From Dastarcus helophoroides (taxonomy: Eukaryota; Arthropoda; Insecta; Coleoptera; Bothrideridae): DNA of 64,000 nt. Location of the stretch: assembly GCA_028583605.1 (NCBI GenBank), contig CM053325.1, positions 48,058,987-48,122,986 of the forward strand, written 5' to 3'. Within the stretch, counting starts at the first letter, position 1, and the number at the start of each line of letters is the position of its first letter. Positions 54,631-64,000 of the stretch are shown piece after piece. Below the pieces are notes generated by a model, which worked only from the letters and a program-made list of their open reading frames with translations, was not told the DNA's origin and did no database searches. Position numbers and translations under genes: made by a program.

Positions 54631-55642
54631 TTAGGAGTGGGGAATTGAGCATTCCATAAAAATTAGGATGGTTTCCGTGATAGATTCGGCGACTAAGGAA
54701 GGATTGTCTGAGTTAAGGCAGACTTCCTGCCATGGGAAAGATGCAAAGAAGTCTCTTAATTCTTCCCAGTTTGCAGAGTTAAAGTGCCAAACCCTATGGC
54801 ACTGCGTCTGGAAAGGAGGTGGTATATGGAGCGAGCGATAGGCTGCTACAAGCTTGTGATCCGAATTTCCAAGCGGTGATGTCACAGAGATTTTTAACCA
54901 ATTTCGTGAATTTGTAAGGAAAAGGTCGAGTAGATTAGGTTGATGGGCATCTACATCAGGAATTCTTGTGGGTTCCTCAACTAATTGCGATAATCCACAA
55001 GTGATGGCGAAAGCCTCTGCCACCCTTCCTGCGTCGTCAGTTCTGGAAGAAAACTTCAACCAGGGGATGTTGTGTACGTTGAACTCACCGAGAAAGACAA
55101 CCTCAGCGTTTGGATAGTTCATCTGTAGGTGATCAAAGGTTACGGAGAGATAAGAGAAGAGCTTTTGTATGAGGGATCGTTTGGAGATAAATAAAGTGGA
55201 CAGATGAATGTTACTTCGCTTTGGGGGCAGATTTTCAGCCAAATCACATCATGATGAGCAGATTCCAGGGCTTCTTCTCGTTGACAGAAGAGGTCGCTTC
55301 GCGTAAAAGCACAAATTCCCCTCTTGTGTCGAAATTTTGAGTGCAAGTATAGTTAGCGCAAAGCAAATGGACTGTATTGATGGATAGAGAGACTTGGGTT
55401 TCTGTCAGAGACAGCACATGGGGTCTTTCATTTTGAAGGTGTTGGTGAACCGAGTTTAGATTTGAGTTTAGACCCCGAATATTACAGAATTGAATTTTGA
55501 ATGAATTGTTTGCAAGAAACTTGGCCCGTGGTACATTTAAATTTTCCGTCGATTTTGAATTCTCTCGTACACCCTCCACCTGGACATCCGAACGGGAGGG
55601 TAGTTTACGTCCGGAGTTTTTTGTATGAAGAGAATCCATCAT
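54631..55642 (-). pseudogene. LINE APE-type endonuclease
   Basis: Pieces in three frames. 55,642-55,244: KIQFCNIRGLNSNLNSVHQH and LSLTETQ, with the catalytic glutamate. 55,346-55,140: the middle, with CPLYLSPNDPSYKSSS. 55,242-54,631: VVFLGEFNVHNIPWL (usually GDFN; here GEFN), LVEEPTRIPD, NLLDLFLTN and NSDHKLVAA, with the catalytic SDH. The enzyme nicks target DNA for target-primed reverse transcription. Two shifts and the GDFN change disable it. Confidence 0.8.
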
Positions 55643-55645
55643 CTT

Positions 55646-55845
55646 TGTTCTTAATAATTATGAAATAAGGTCAGAGTAGATGAAAAAAGGAAAATGACAG
55701 GATGAGGAAAGATGAATAGCAGCAACCGACTCACGTGTCAGAGATGGAAACATGATGTAAGCATCATTTCACCGCCTCCTAACGACACGTGGGGTGGTAC
55801 TACCTCGGACGACTGAATGTTCTAGTCTACCACCTACTCCTTCGA
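55646..55845 (-). other. GC-richer 5' segment of the LINE
   Basis: Contains CACGTGTCGTTAGGAGGCGG and a region of higher GC than the surroundings on the minus strand, ending abruptly at the AT tract near 55,850. Likely untranslated or inter-ORF sequence of the LINE and its truncation point. Confidence 0.45.
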
Positions 55846-55849
55846 CATT

Positions 55850-57010
55850 TTTTGGGAACATTTTATTTGTCCTTAACCTTTGATTTTTTTCAGACATTTC
55901 AAGATTTTTCTTGAAATTATTTTTATTTTAAAATTCAGAAATATTCTTAAAATTTCGATTTGTTTCACAAACTTTTTTGGCTCTCTCATCTCATAGTCCA
56001 CATTTGATGAATAAATCAAAAACTAGAGTTTCTAAAGTTGAAAATTAAACATAAAAGAGTCAAAATTAAAAAAAAAAGATTTTAAGGTAAACTTTCCACA
56101 GGAATTGTAAAAAAGTTAAAATTTCAGAAAATTAGTACTGGAAATTTAAATGTTTTTAAACATTTTGACCTTTTTTTAAGTTTAATCTTGAAATCTCCAA
56201 TTTTTTATTTTTCAGAAGTTTCGACTTTTGCCTTCAAATTTTTCTCGAAATTTTCATTTTAAATTTGAAATTTATAAATTTTTCAACTTGTTTAACAAAA
56301 ATTTTCAGTTTTTATTGAAAAATCGATTCAACTTTCTCTTAAATTTTATTTTAAATAAATTTAAATTCTTTACATTTTCCCTATTTTTCAAATCTGTAAT
56401 TTTTTCCAGAATTGCAACATTTAAGTCAAGTTTTTGAAAAAAAGTAACTTTTAAAACAAAGATATTATTAGAAATTTGTCACTCGAAATTTCCACTTTTC
56501 TCACGATATTTCAAGTTTACGCTTCTTAAGAAAAATGTATACATTTTCAAAACAAAAAATGAAAAATTTCACTATACCAACTTAAATTATTTCGAGGAAA
56601 AAATTCAATTTTCTAACATTTATAAAATTTTTCTTTTAAAAATTTCGAGCTTTCTCTATAAATTTAAACTTATGGCTAAACATTATAATTTTGTTTAAAA
56701 GAGATAAATTTATTAAAGTTAATTTTTAGAGACTGAGAAAAAACAAAAAAAAAATGTCCAGAAAAATTTAAGAAATTTAAAAAAAAATTATTCTGCGAAT
56801 ATTTTTATTAAATTTGTCGACTTAAAATTTAAGTATTTAAATATTGTTTATCTTTAAGGGCAAAAAAGGTAATTTTTTAGAAAAAAACCTAATTTTCTGA
56901 AGAATATTGTTGAAGTTTTTTAAATATTAAATTACTCTATAGTATTTTTTTAATAGTTGCATTTTTGCTCGTTTCCATTTTAAACTTGAAACCTTTCAAT
57001 ATCTGTCTTC
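55850..57010. repeat. AT-rich quasi-repeat tract, right of LINE
   Basis: Degenerate T- and A-run words with AAATTTTTC cores; the 69-codon frame at 56,228-56,437 (Phe/Asn/Lys-rich) is a by-product of this composition. Confidence 0.5.
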
Positions 57011-59059
57011 ATAAAAATCTAAGTCTGCGGTCACATAAAGAGATAATACTAAAGAATTAAAACAAACAAACCAGAAACTTTGAAATGAAAAAAGATACAT
57101 GGGGTATTTTAATTTTTGTTTTACGATAGCTTAAATCTTAAAAGAAACTCCAAAATTGTTAATTAAACTTAACAGCTGTTCTCAGAAATTTGATTTTAAT
57201 CACAAAATTTAAATATTATTTTTGAAATATCAAGCTTTTATACAATGAAATTATTAAATAGTCAACCAAAAAAAAATTAACATGAATTAATTTTCGCACC
57301 TTCATTTGCAGTAGTTTGCGTCTCCAGAGATTGAACACTTTTTACCCACACCATGATAACTTTTGTCATGTCCCAGGGTGTAATTGTCAACTTACTAACT
57401 AGCAATTTTACTATTTACATTTTACTGCATTTTACAATAACAACTGCGGCTGTCATTATCATTATTGCCAGCTTTTTTTGGTCCTTTATTGTTTTTTATG
57501 TACTTGCTATGTTATGACTTATGACATATGGTAATAACACTATATTTAGAAAAATTCAGGTCATACCACACCCTAATATATAAACTAAAATTACTACACC
57601 TTCGAAATATTTTGTCATTTAGAGGTTTGCAAGCTTTCCCTTTGACCGAGTGTCCGACGCCTGTGCATCTCTCCAGAGAGGCTCGCCTTCCAGTTTGGAA
57701 ATCACTGTCTCAGAGCAGAGTTTCCGTAAAGGAGGTTCAGGTAATCCTAAAAATCCCAAAAATCGCATCCTCACATTGTTTATTATTCTTATATTATAAA
57801 TTTTTATTTATTATTTAGCGTCTATCTAAAAGTCAGTTCCTGAAAATTTACCGTAAGCGCTGCAGAGGTATAATATAGTAAATAGAAGATCTGGAGCCCT
57901 AAAACAAAAAGATAGATAAAATCCCAATAAAATAATTCAAACGAAACTGACTGTAAAAAATATATATAGAGAATATCTCAAGTATTATATTATACAAAAC
58001 TAGTATAATAACTAAACATTCTGGAAGGTAATTTTGGACTTGTATACTTATAAGGAGTTTTTATTAAAAAATTCAAAACACAACAACTTTGTATTCATGA
58101 AAGGTGACCTTTCAGCGGCAAGTTGTTAATTAAAAGTCGATGGGGAGAAACGAACTCCAAGTCAGGCTTTTGTCGAATGCAAAGCTGAATCAAGTGTTGC
58201 TTTTTAAAAGCTTATTTCAAAGGAAAATGCCATACATTTTTTATCTTTTATCAAGGGTAAGCCTGTTAAAAAATAACTTCATGTGGAAGATTATGGGCTG
58301 ATAAGCATATTTCTGATGAATTATAAAAACGAGTTCTCACTGGGGACGCAAAATTACAATTACGGCAAATTGTACTAATTTCAATTTCAACCGCAAATCA
58401 AGTCATCATCGTCTAAATTTGAAAATTGGGTAATATAAAATGTTTATGAAGAAGGATCTAATTAACGCAATTGTGGTGTTTGACTAATGGATACATCGAA
58501 ATTTACTATGTTGCTTTCATGTTTGTACATTTCTATGATTCGAGGTTACCAGTGAAATATTTCATTTTATATTATACTAGTTTGAACTTTTACCAATTGT
58601 AAAAGTTGCCAAAGGGCAATCGGTTTATTGTGCTTTGTGGAAACTTCATTTTATGCTGCTTATTGCTCCACTTATTCGCACTGTAATAGAAAAATTATTT
58701 ACAAAACGCCTTCGGGACACTAAAATAATAATTAAAAATGGATTTGTGTTTAAATGCTTTATTTCCTATGTTAATTAAAAAAATAAGATATAAATTATTC
58801 TGAAACTTTTACCAAATTTTTAATTTTGTCTGATAAAGTTAACTTTTAAAAAATTTCCATTACTGGAATGTGGATAAGCTTTTGCGTTAAAGAGTGTATT
58901 ATTTTTATAATAAAGAATAATATTCAACGAATTACCTCTTTTAAAATGATGTAACCTGTAATGTAATGCAATATAATAAATAGATGACTGATAGTTTTAC
59001 CTTAAAGAAAGTATTTCTCTTTTCTTTACCTTTTGTGGGGACCGTTATAGTCCCTGTCA
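57011..59059. other. Mostly featureless; one exon-like island
   Basis: AT-rich except for the island at 57,623-57,740 described separately. Confidence 0.5.
57623..57740 (+). other. Exon-like GC-richer island with splice-site-like edges
   Basis: 118 bp between TTTGTCATTTAG (acceptor-like) and GTTCAG|GTAATCC (donor-like), open in one frame: GLQAFPLTECPTPVHLSREA then ARLPVWKSLSQSRVSVKEVQ. GC content is clearly above the flanks. I recognise no domain. It may be an internal exon of an unknown gene or a transposon scrap. Confidence 0.22.
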
Positions 59060-59114
59060 CATAGATTCCAAATTCTCTGTAACTTCCACAAGTTGGTTCG
59101 AGTGTCAGTCAGCA

Positions 59115-59429
59115 TTATGTATCCCGGCCTTTACAGCCAGGCAACACATCTGACCCATACTCATTCCTTTTAGATCTTCTGGTCTTAGTGTTTCTTTGCC
59201 AGTCAAAATATATCTGTATCTGGCAAGGCCTGGGACCAGCACACACAATGTGTAAACTTGTTTTCTTTTCAGTCCCACACAGTCGACATCGGCCGCTTTC
59301 TGTAAGATTAGGTTTAGCCAAGTGCCATTTAAAGTTACCGTGGCTAGTGAGTAGACCTAGTGCTTTGCTTAGTCTTCTTTTATTCATTGCAATAATTGCT
59401 TCAGCCCTTGATTGCAAGGGTTTATCCAT
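59115..59429 (-). pseudogene. LINE ORF2 C-terminal zinc-knuckle region (R1/LOA-like)
   Basis: 104 codons: KALGLLTSHGNFKWHLAK, then GRCRLCGTEKKTSLHIVCAG, a CX2C...HX4C knuckle typical of the ORF2 end in this LINE group. It probably binds nucleic acid during target-primed reverse transcription. The upstream frame, with the RNase H part, is broken by stops. Confidence 0.75.
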
Positions 59430-59559
59430 CAGCAGTCCTGCTTGCCTGCAGTGATGTTCCTTTATCGGTTCAAATGAGCAAGGTTGAGCAGGGTTATTAA
59501 TATGATGTTTTTTCTTACAGCATAAGGCACGCCTACGATCCGTTCGGTGGGAATTTTCA

Positions 59560-60050
59560 CAGAGCCACCTCTTGCCAGCTCGTCGGTGACCTCTTACTGT
59601 ATATGTTACTATGCCCTAGCACGCAAACAAGTCTGACCTTGATGGTTTTTTTCAGTCTATTAAGAATTTGGACACAGTCCCACACTACGCTCGAACTAGT
59701 GGTATGCTCTTCTAGGGCATTTAACGCTGCACGGCTATCCGTGTGTAAATGGAGCGCCGAGGCGTCATGTTAATTTGGAAATATACGCATTTCGCATTTT
59801 CGAATGGCCCATACTTCAGACATAAAGAGAAAAGCATGTTCCCCGACTGGAATACTTTTCCTGTAATTATTTCTTGGTCTATAGATCCCAGCTCCTTATT
59901 TTCCACCGAGGGCGGATACGTCAGTAAACCAGACGTCATTTTCTTGACCTACCACGATATTTGGTTTTTCCCATTCTTTTCTGTTCGAGATCATAATCTT
60001 ATAATTTCGTCCCAACCAGAGTTTCCTGGGAGTGCGGTCTTGTTTTAAAG
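59560..60050 (-). pseudogene. LINE RNase H relic (R1/LOA-like)
   Basis: Minus-strand pieces: ALHLHTDSRAALNALEEHTT (about 59,755-59,700), the second catalytic region of RNase H, followed by TIKVRLVCVLGHSNI (about 59,655-59,610), a PGHSNI-like end. The N-terminal catalytic region near 59,940-59,850 is only loosely recognisable. Stops and shifts throughout. Confidence 0.55.
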
Positions 60051-60416
60051 TAAAAAATCTGTTGTTGAGGTCTCCAAGTGTAGTGTGACCTACCCTTGTC
60101 TCTTCTAAGTCTGTGGGCCGTTAATTTGGCAGGCGTCTTGAATTCATCTAGAGAAAACATACTTAGCGCTACCTCTAGAGCTTCCGTTGGGTGAAGCAGA
60201 TAGCTCCTATAGAAGCCCTTATTTAGGTGCCCTGTAGGGGCTACTACTTTAACAGGTTCTTTGCCTGTACTGTTTCTATCTTACGCCACTATATTACAGC
60301 AGTGTAAGTTAAACGCGGTAACAATACTCTTTTTGTAGAGCGATAGCGCTACGCCTTGTATTAAGCCCCATAATTTGCCCATGGCTTTCTTACATGCTCA
60401 CATAAGGATGTGCAGT

Positions 60417-60956
60417 TTATTTCTTCAGGTTTCCAGGTGTAAATTTCATTTTAGTTTGGTACACTCCAAGATACTTTACCCAGGTGAAGTGCGTTATCGG
60501 ATGCCCCCATAGATACAGTGGTTTTGTGGGAGTTGGTTTATTTCTCCTAGTGAATATTAGGGCTACAGTCTTTGACGGGTTTACCGTCGGTCCCGTTTCC
60601 CTACAACAAGATTCAACAATTTTCAGTGAATTGTTAGCCAGTTCTCTGAGAGTGTTTAAGAATTTGCCTCCGATCACTATTACCACGTCCGAAGTGTAGC
60701 CGAACCCTGCTTCTTTAAGTCTGACCAAAAGATCGTCTACCACTAGGTTTCACAGGAGAGATGAAATAAGCCCACCCTGCGGGCACCTCCTAGCAGAGCG
60801 ACCTTGAATGGTTTTATTTTCTTCTCTAACTGAGATTTCTCTCGATGTTAGCATGTTTTGTGTCCATTTTATCAGGGTTGGTGGTATCCCCTGAGTGGTC
60901 ATAGATCTCTTAATGGCTTCATATGCAGTGCTATCGAAAACCCCTGCGATGTTCAA
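60417..60956 (-). pseudogene. LINE reverse transcriptase palm (R1/LOA-like)
   Basis: Two frames. 60,956-60,750: NIAGVFDSTAYEAIKRSMTT (usually DI-GAFD; the first aspartate is replaced by N in the opening position while FD remains), RCPQGGLISSLL. 60,743-60,417: VDDLLVRLKEAGFG, then YTSDVVIVIGG where YADD would be, so the catalytic pair is damaged, then NPSKTVALIFTRR and the KYLGV motif. Inactive. Confidence 0.75.
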
Positions 60957-61311
60957 AAAATCGCTGTTGCATAGTTTTTTAATAATAGCTGCTGCTACAC
61001 GCCGCTTATTAGGTGGTGTAAGGCCGTTTTCATAGACTTTCCCACCTGGTCAGCGCATTGGGAGGTCGCCAATGGACGTAGCTGCAGTTCTACAGTTTTT
61101 ATGTATCCGTCTATTAACCTTTCCAGTACCTATAATATAAAGGACGTTAGGCTAAATTGAATGGAAGTCATTGACCTGATTGTGACCGTTTTCTGCCGGC
61201 GTTGGAATAAAGACTACTTCAGTCTTATTCCAGGCGTTTGGTATAAGCTCTTGAGCAATGCTAGCTCTAAGAACTCGTTAAGAGGGCCTAGTATCGTACC
61301 TAGTCCCTTTT

Positions 61312-61960
61312 CTAATAGGACGAGAAAAACTCGTCTGGTTCTGGAGATTTATAAGGTTCAAAGGTCTTTATTGCCCGTTCGACCCCTATGGAAGTTACAA
61401 TTTCCGAGGCTAGCTTCCAATCCCTAGATCGATATTCTTCCCTAGAGCTGGACTCTTCGGTGTGATATAATGGAGGCGTCTCGTTGAAGCCCGGGAAGTG
61501 TGTTTTCAAGAAGAGTTTTAATGTATCCTCCACCGTTTCAGTATATTGTCCGGTGGGGGTTTTTAAACAGCTTGTTGAATTGGTTTATTTGTGGATAGAA
61601 TCCTAGGCCAGTCTAGAAGCCTATAATGAGATTTTCTAATCCTTGGCAGTACTTTTTCCAACCTTTATTTTTAGCGGCATCTTGTAGCCTTGCTATATTC
61701 TTTCTGCAGGTTTTTGAAAGTGACCCATTCACTTTCCACCCTGTTGTTTCTTGCCTTATTGAAAGCTTTCCCTACCTTAGTTCTAGATTCCGCTAGGTCT
61801 TTAGTTCACCAACTAACCTCTGACTTCTGGTTTCTATTCTCGACAATGCAGTTTTCTTCAAAGGCCTCCTTGAGACTTTAATGGATTATGCTAGCAGCTG
61901 TCTCTAGCTACTTCTTTGTGTATAAGCTGGAAGGGACGCGCTGAAACCTCTAATTTAGGA
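61312..61960 (-). pseudogene. LINE reverse transcriptase fingers and upstream linker (R1/LOA-like)
   Basis: 61,533-61,312: LKLFLKTHFPGFNE and AIKTFEPYKSPEPDEF, the HFPG and KSPGPDG entry motifs with two substitutions. 61,880-61,560, in other frames: a basic helical linker (KDLAESRTKVGKAFNKARNN, WVTFKNLQKEYSKATR). The segment from 61,310 to 60,960, which should hold the remaining fingers, is poorly recognisable. Confidence 0.65.
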
Positions 61961-62289
61961 CCACCCTATACCCATTCCAGTTTGTAAGTCGAGGAAATAT
62001 TCCTCTTAATACCTCAAAACATAAAAAAAATGATATAATACAACAAAATTTGGCAAAGAACATTCCAGGATTGCCTAAGGTCAATAAAAATTTCAAAAAG
62101 AGTTTAGGATATGATTCAATTTTTTTAGTGTAAATATACATTTAAACTTTTTTAATCTTTTATTCGTATGATATTAATTATTTTCTATCTTCCCTTAAAA
62201 TTAATGACCTAATGACTGAGACATCTTGTAAGTATGTATTTATAATAATTTATTTATGTACAAAAACAACAACTCCATTTCATTTGTAT
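61961..62289. other. No gene seen
   Basis: AT-rich spacer between the LINE and the coding relic. Confidence 0.45.
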
Positions 62290-64000
62290 GATAGTTTAGC
62301 TTCTAGATATCCAAGGACACGAGTAACTGCCAGAGATCCCGTGTCCATTGTCACACCTTGCTGTAGTGTGTTATTTGATTCTAGGAAGGATTTCATATTC
62401 CATTTTCAATGCAACTGGAGTCATATTTCCTTTTGGAGGAACTAAGTTAGGCATGGTAGTGAGTACGCTGCGCGAAATAAGAGGTATGCCATATTCAACT
62501 GACAGCAATTTAGGAATTGGTAAAACTGGTGGTGTAACAGTTGAAGTCTTTGGTGTAACATTGTTATGCTGGACATGTCTAGATTCTGATGGTGCTATGA
62601 CTGAATATTTGTGCTGGATTTGATCTTCAGCAGAGATTTCTGAAGCTATAGATTAAGTTACTGAATTATTTTCACTCGTTGGTTTTATGGTGACAGCAGA
62701 CACATCTAAGAATTTGTTGACTCCTTTGTAAGCATTTTGGCTACTGGATTTACTTAGTACAGATGCAACATACTTTGATTTTCCTGGAGCAGATATCGTT
62801 CTAGTTAACGCTTGTGCCGAATTTTCAGGTGCAAAATCAGTAAAAGATTCATACTAGATTACCGATTTGGCAAAATCTGAAACTGTTGGAGTGTAAGAAA
62901 TCATCATCATGTCCAAATTTATTAAAATTATAGGGAACTGTTTGAGAAAAAGAGTGATCAGTGAAGTCTGATGGAACAAAGGCACCCGCGACATTGCTTT
63001 CTTAAAGACTCTCCTAATCCAACTCTATTCAAAGCAGCTGTAGATTCAACTAAGATTTGAGCTGAATTTTTGTCTGTAAAATCTGTAAAATTACCTTTGG
63101 TGAAATCTCTTTAAGTGATAGAAGGAATTAAGAATACATTACTTTGCGCAAACTTCTTAAAATCGCTTGGATCTTGAAAATTTTCTGTGGAATCTTTAAA
63201 AACAGAGGCATTTGTCAATCCTTTAAAGCCAATGGAAATATTTTTCCTATCTAAATACTCATTAAAAATTCTTGGTTCAACTCTGCCTAAGCCAACAAAT
63301 GTTTAAGCAGAATTTTTCGTAAAAATTGTAGGAGATTCATACCCAATTAAAGGTTCAGCAAAATCTTCTGAAATAATAGAAGTGACTACATCTTGTGCAG
63401 AATTTATAGAATTGTGTGAACCTTTTTGGAAAACGTACTGATCGCTGGAATTTGTTGGTGCTACATCAATGCGCTCTTTGAAGATATGGTGGCAGGAGAT
63501 CTGTAATCAGTTCAAGGCTCGGCAAAACCTGAAGCAGTAAAGCCGATTATAGAAACGTCGTCTTCCCCAAAATTGTTCAAATCCAAAGAATGTGTTTGAG
63601 TGGTAACCGTTGAAGTATTGACATCTCTTGATAAAATTGATATACTTGAAAACTTTTTATCCTTAAAACCAAACAAAGCACTTTTATTGACAGGTAAAGC
63701 CATTTGATTTGAAGTTTTACTTTCCAAAGTCGATTTAGATGGAACTCTGAAAAAGTCAACAAAATGTGAAAAAATACTTGTTTTGGGCATCAAAAATTAG
63801 TCCATTAGGTGTTTTCCGCTGCTGGAAATCTTCAGATACTATTCTAGAAGTAAGTGGAATATTAGACTTGTTTGTAAATTGCCAGAAATTCAAAATGTTC
63901 GGAATCAGTTATGCCTCGGATACCTTTAGCAGACAAATAAGGTTCAGATATATTCCTTGAAAATCTTAGGTCAGATGGTTCACTAACTGGATTTTCAAAA
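62290..64000 (-). pseudogene. Long degenerate coding sequence with repeated motif, unrecognised; runs off the window
   Basis: Following frames on the minus strand from the window edge gives about 540 codons of Ser/Thr/Asn/Phe-rich, low-cysteine protein with roughly eight stops and three or four frameshifts, ending at a stop near 62,293. A motif of the form YESFTDFAPENSAQ recurs: YESPTIFTKNSA (63,340-63,305), FTDFTDKNSAQI (about 63,090-63,060), ESFTDFAPENSAQA (62,852-62,812), and NSINSAQDV (about 63,410-63,390), with 235-245 bp between the main three. The end reads VTMDTGSLAVTRVLGYLEAK. I do not recognise it; it may be a retro- or duplicated pseudogene of a repetitive host protein, or a gene with sequencing errors. 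Confidence 0.45.

Larger units (their letters stand above)
53400..55845 (-). mobile_element. Non-LTR retrotransposon, CR1/Jockey-like, internally deleted
   Basis: Reads right to left: a GC-richer 5' segment (55,845-55,645), APE-type endonuclease (55,642-54,640), a deletion, reverse transcriptase palm (54,557-54,222), thumb and C-terminal region (about 54,110-53,422). ORF1 is absent. AT quasi-repeat DNA flanks both sides. No target duplication could be picked out in the low-complexity flanks. Confidence 0.8.
59060..61960 (-). mobile_element. Non-LTR retrotransposon, R1/LOA-like, 5'-truncated
   Basis: Reads right to left: endonuclease-polymerase linker (61,960-61,560), reverse transcriptase fingers (61,533-61,312), a broken or missing segment, palm (60,956-60,417), RNase H remnants (about 60,000-59,560) and a C-terminal zinc knuckle (59,429-59,115). 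The presence of RNase H and a CCHC-type end fits I/R1/LOA-group ORF2. The endonuclease is missing beyond 61,960. Confidence 0.75.

Noticed and set aside
58300..58340. CTGATGA motif as a further hammerhead
   Set aside because: No GAAA box or stem II at the right distance.
1..64000. CRISPR arrays, operons, bacterial promoters or rRNA genes
   Set aside because: No regularly spaced identical repeats, no bacterial gene organisation and no rRNA signature; the content is eukaryotic transposon-derived.

Overview
This looks like a window of an AT-rich eukaryotic nuclear genome, almost certainly an arthropod and probably an insect. The retroelement families fit that view: insect-type Ty3/gypsy, Jockey/CR1-like and R1/LOA-like LINEs, Penelope-like elements, and mariner-group and hAT-group DNA transposons. 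The spliceosomal-looking splice sites and the absence of operons or Shine-Dalgarno sites also fit. I cannot name the species. No intact host gene is demonstrable. Nearly every coding trace is a decayed, truncated or internally deleted transposon gene, and the long stretches between them show no gene.

Layout. 1-6.5 kb: mostly featureless, with a ribozyme-like Penelope terminal relic (1.06 kb) and a decayed mariner-group transposase (3.8-4.2 kb). 6.77-15.07 kb: a Ty3/gypsy pol relic split by a 6.25-kb DNA element (GGCC target duplication). That insert itself holds a 3.2-kb TA-flanked element and a near-perfect type I hammerhead ribozyme (12,032-12,078). 15-19.7 kb: no transposon genes, one exon-like start and an AT quasi-repeat tract. 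19.7-24.1 kb: a Penelope cluster with two head-to-head copies of one family, part of a second family, and two inverted terminal relics. 26.8-30.4 kb: a Jockey-type LINE ORF1 relic, then an internally deleted gypsy-like copy with a truncated LTR. 30.4-36 kb: a dispersed arthropod repeat, AT tracts and little else. 36-42.6 kb: LINE and Penelope scraps, two copies of a long interspersed repeat (one interrupted by an LTR), a mariner-group transposase relic, and a hAT-like transposase relic with an internal tandem duplication interrupted by a MITE.

43.06-46.10 kb: a young gypsy-like element on the minus strand. It has two near-identical LTRs, a 4-bp target duplication and one large internal deletion, and its 5' LTR carries a GC-rich foldback element. 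It is followed by two solo LTRs of relatives (46.3 and 47.5 kb). 48.19-50.53 kb: a hAT-like element with a perfect 8-bp target duplication. Its 2.3-kb interior is almost entirely degenerate AT-rich quasi-repeat. 52.1-52.7 kb: a ribozyme-like, internally repeated relic. 53.4-55.8 kb: a minus-strand CR1/Jockey-like LINE inside another AT tract. 59.06-61.96 kb: a minus-strand R1/LOA-like LINE. 62.29-64.0 kb: a long, unrecognised, stop-interrupted minus-strand coding sequence with a repeated motif, running off the window end.

Nothing here works together as a pathway. The story is layered transposition: insertions inside insertions, ribozyme-bearing Penelope ends, and deletion derivatives that autonomous relatives could mobilise. 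The strongest leads are the hammerhead ribozyme, the hAT-like shell around quasi-satellite DNA, the head-to-head Penelope pair, the foldback MITE inside a young LTR, and paired GATA-like sites shared by the LTR family.
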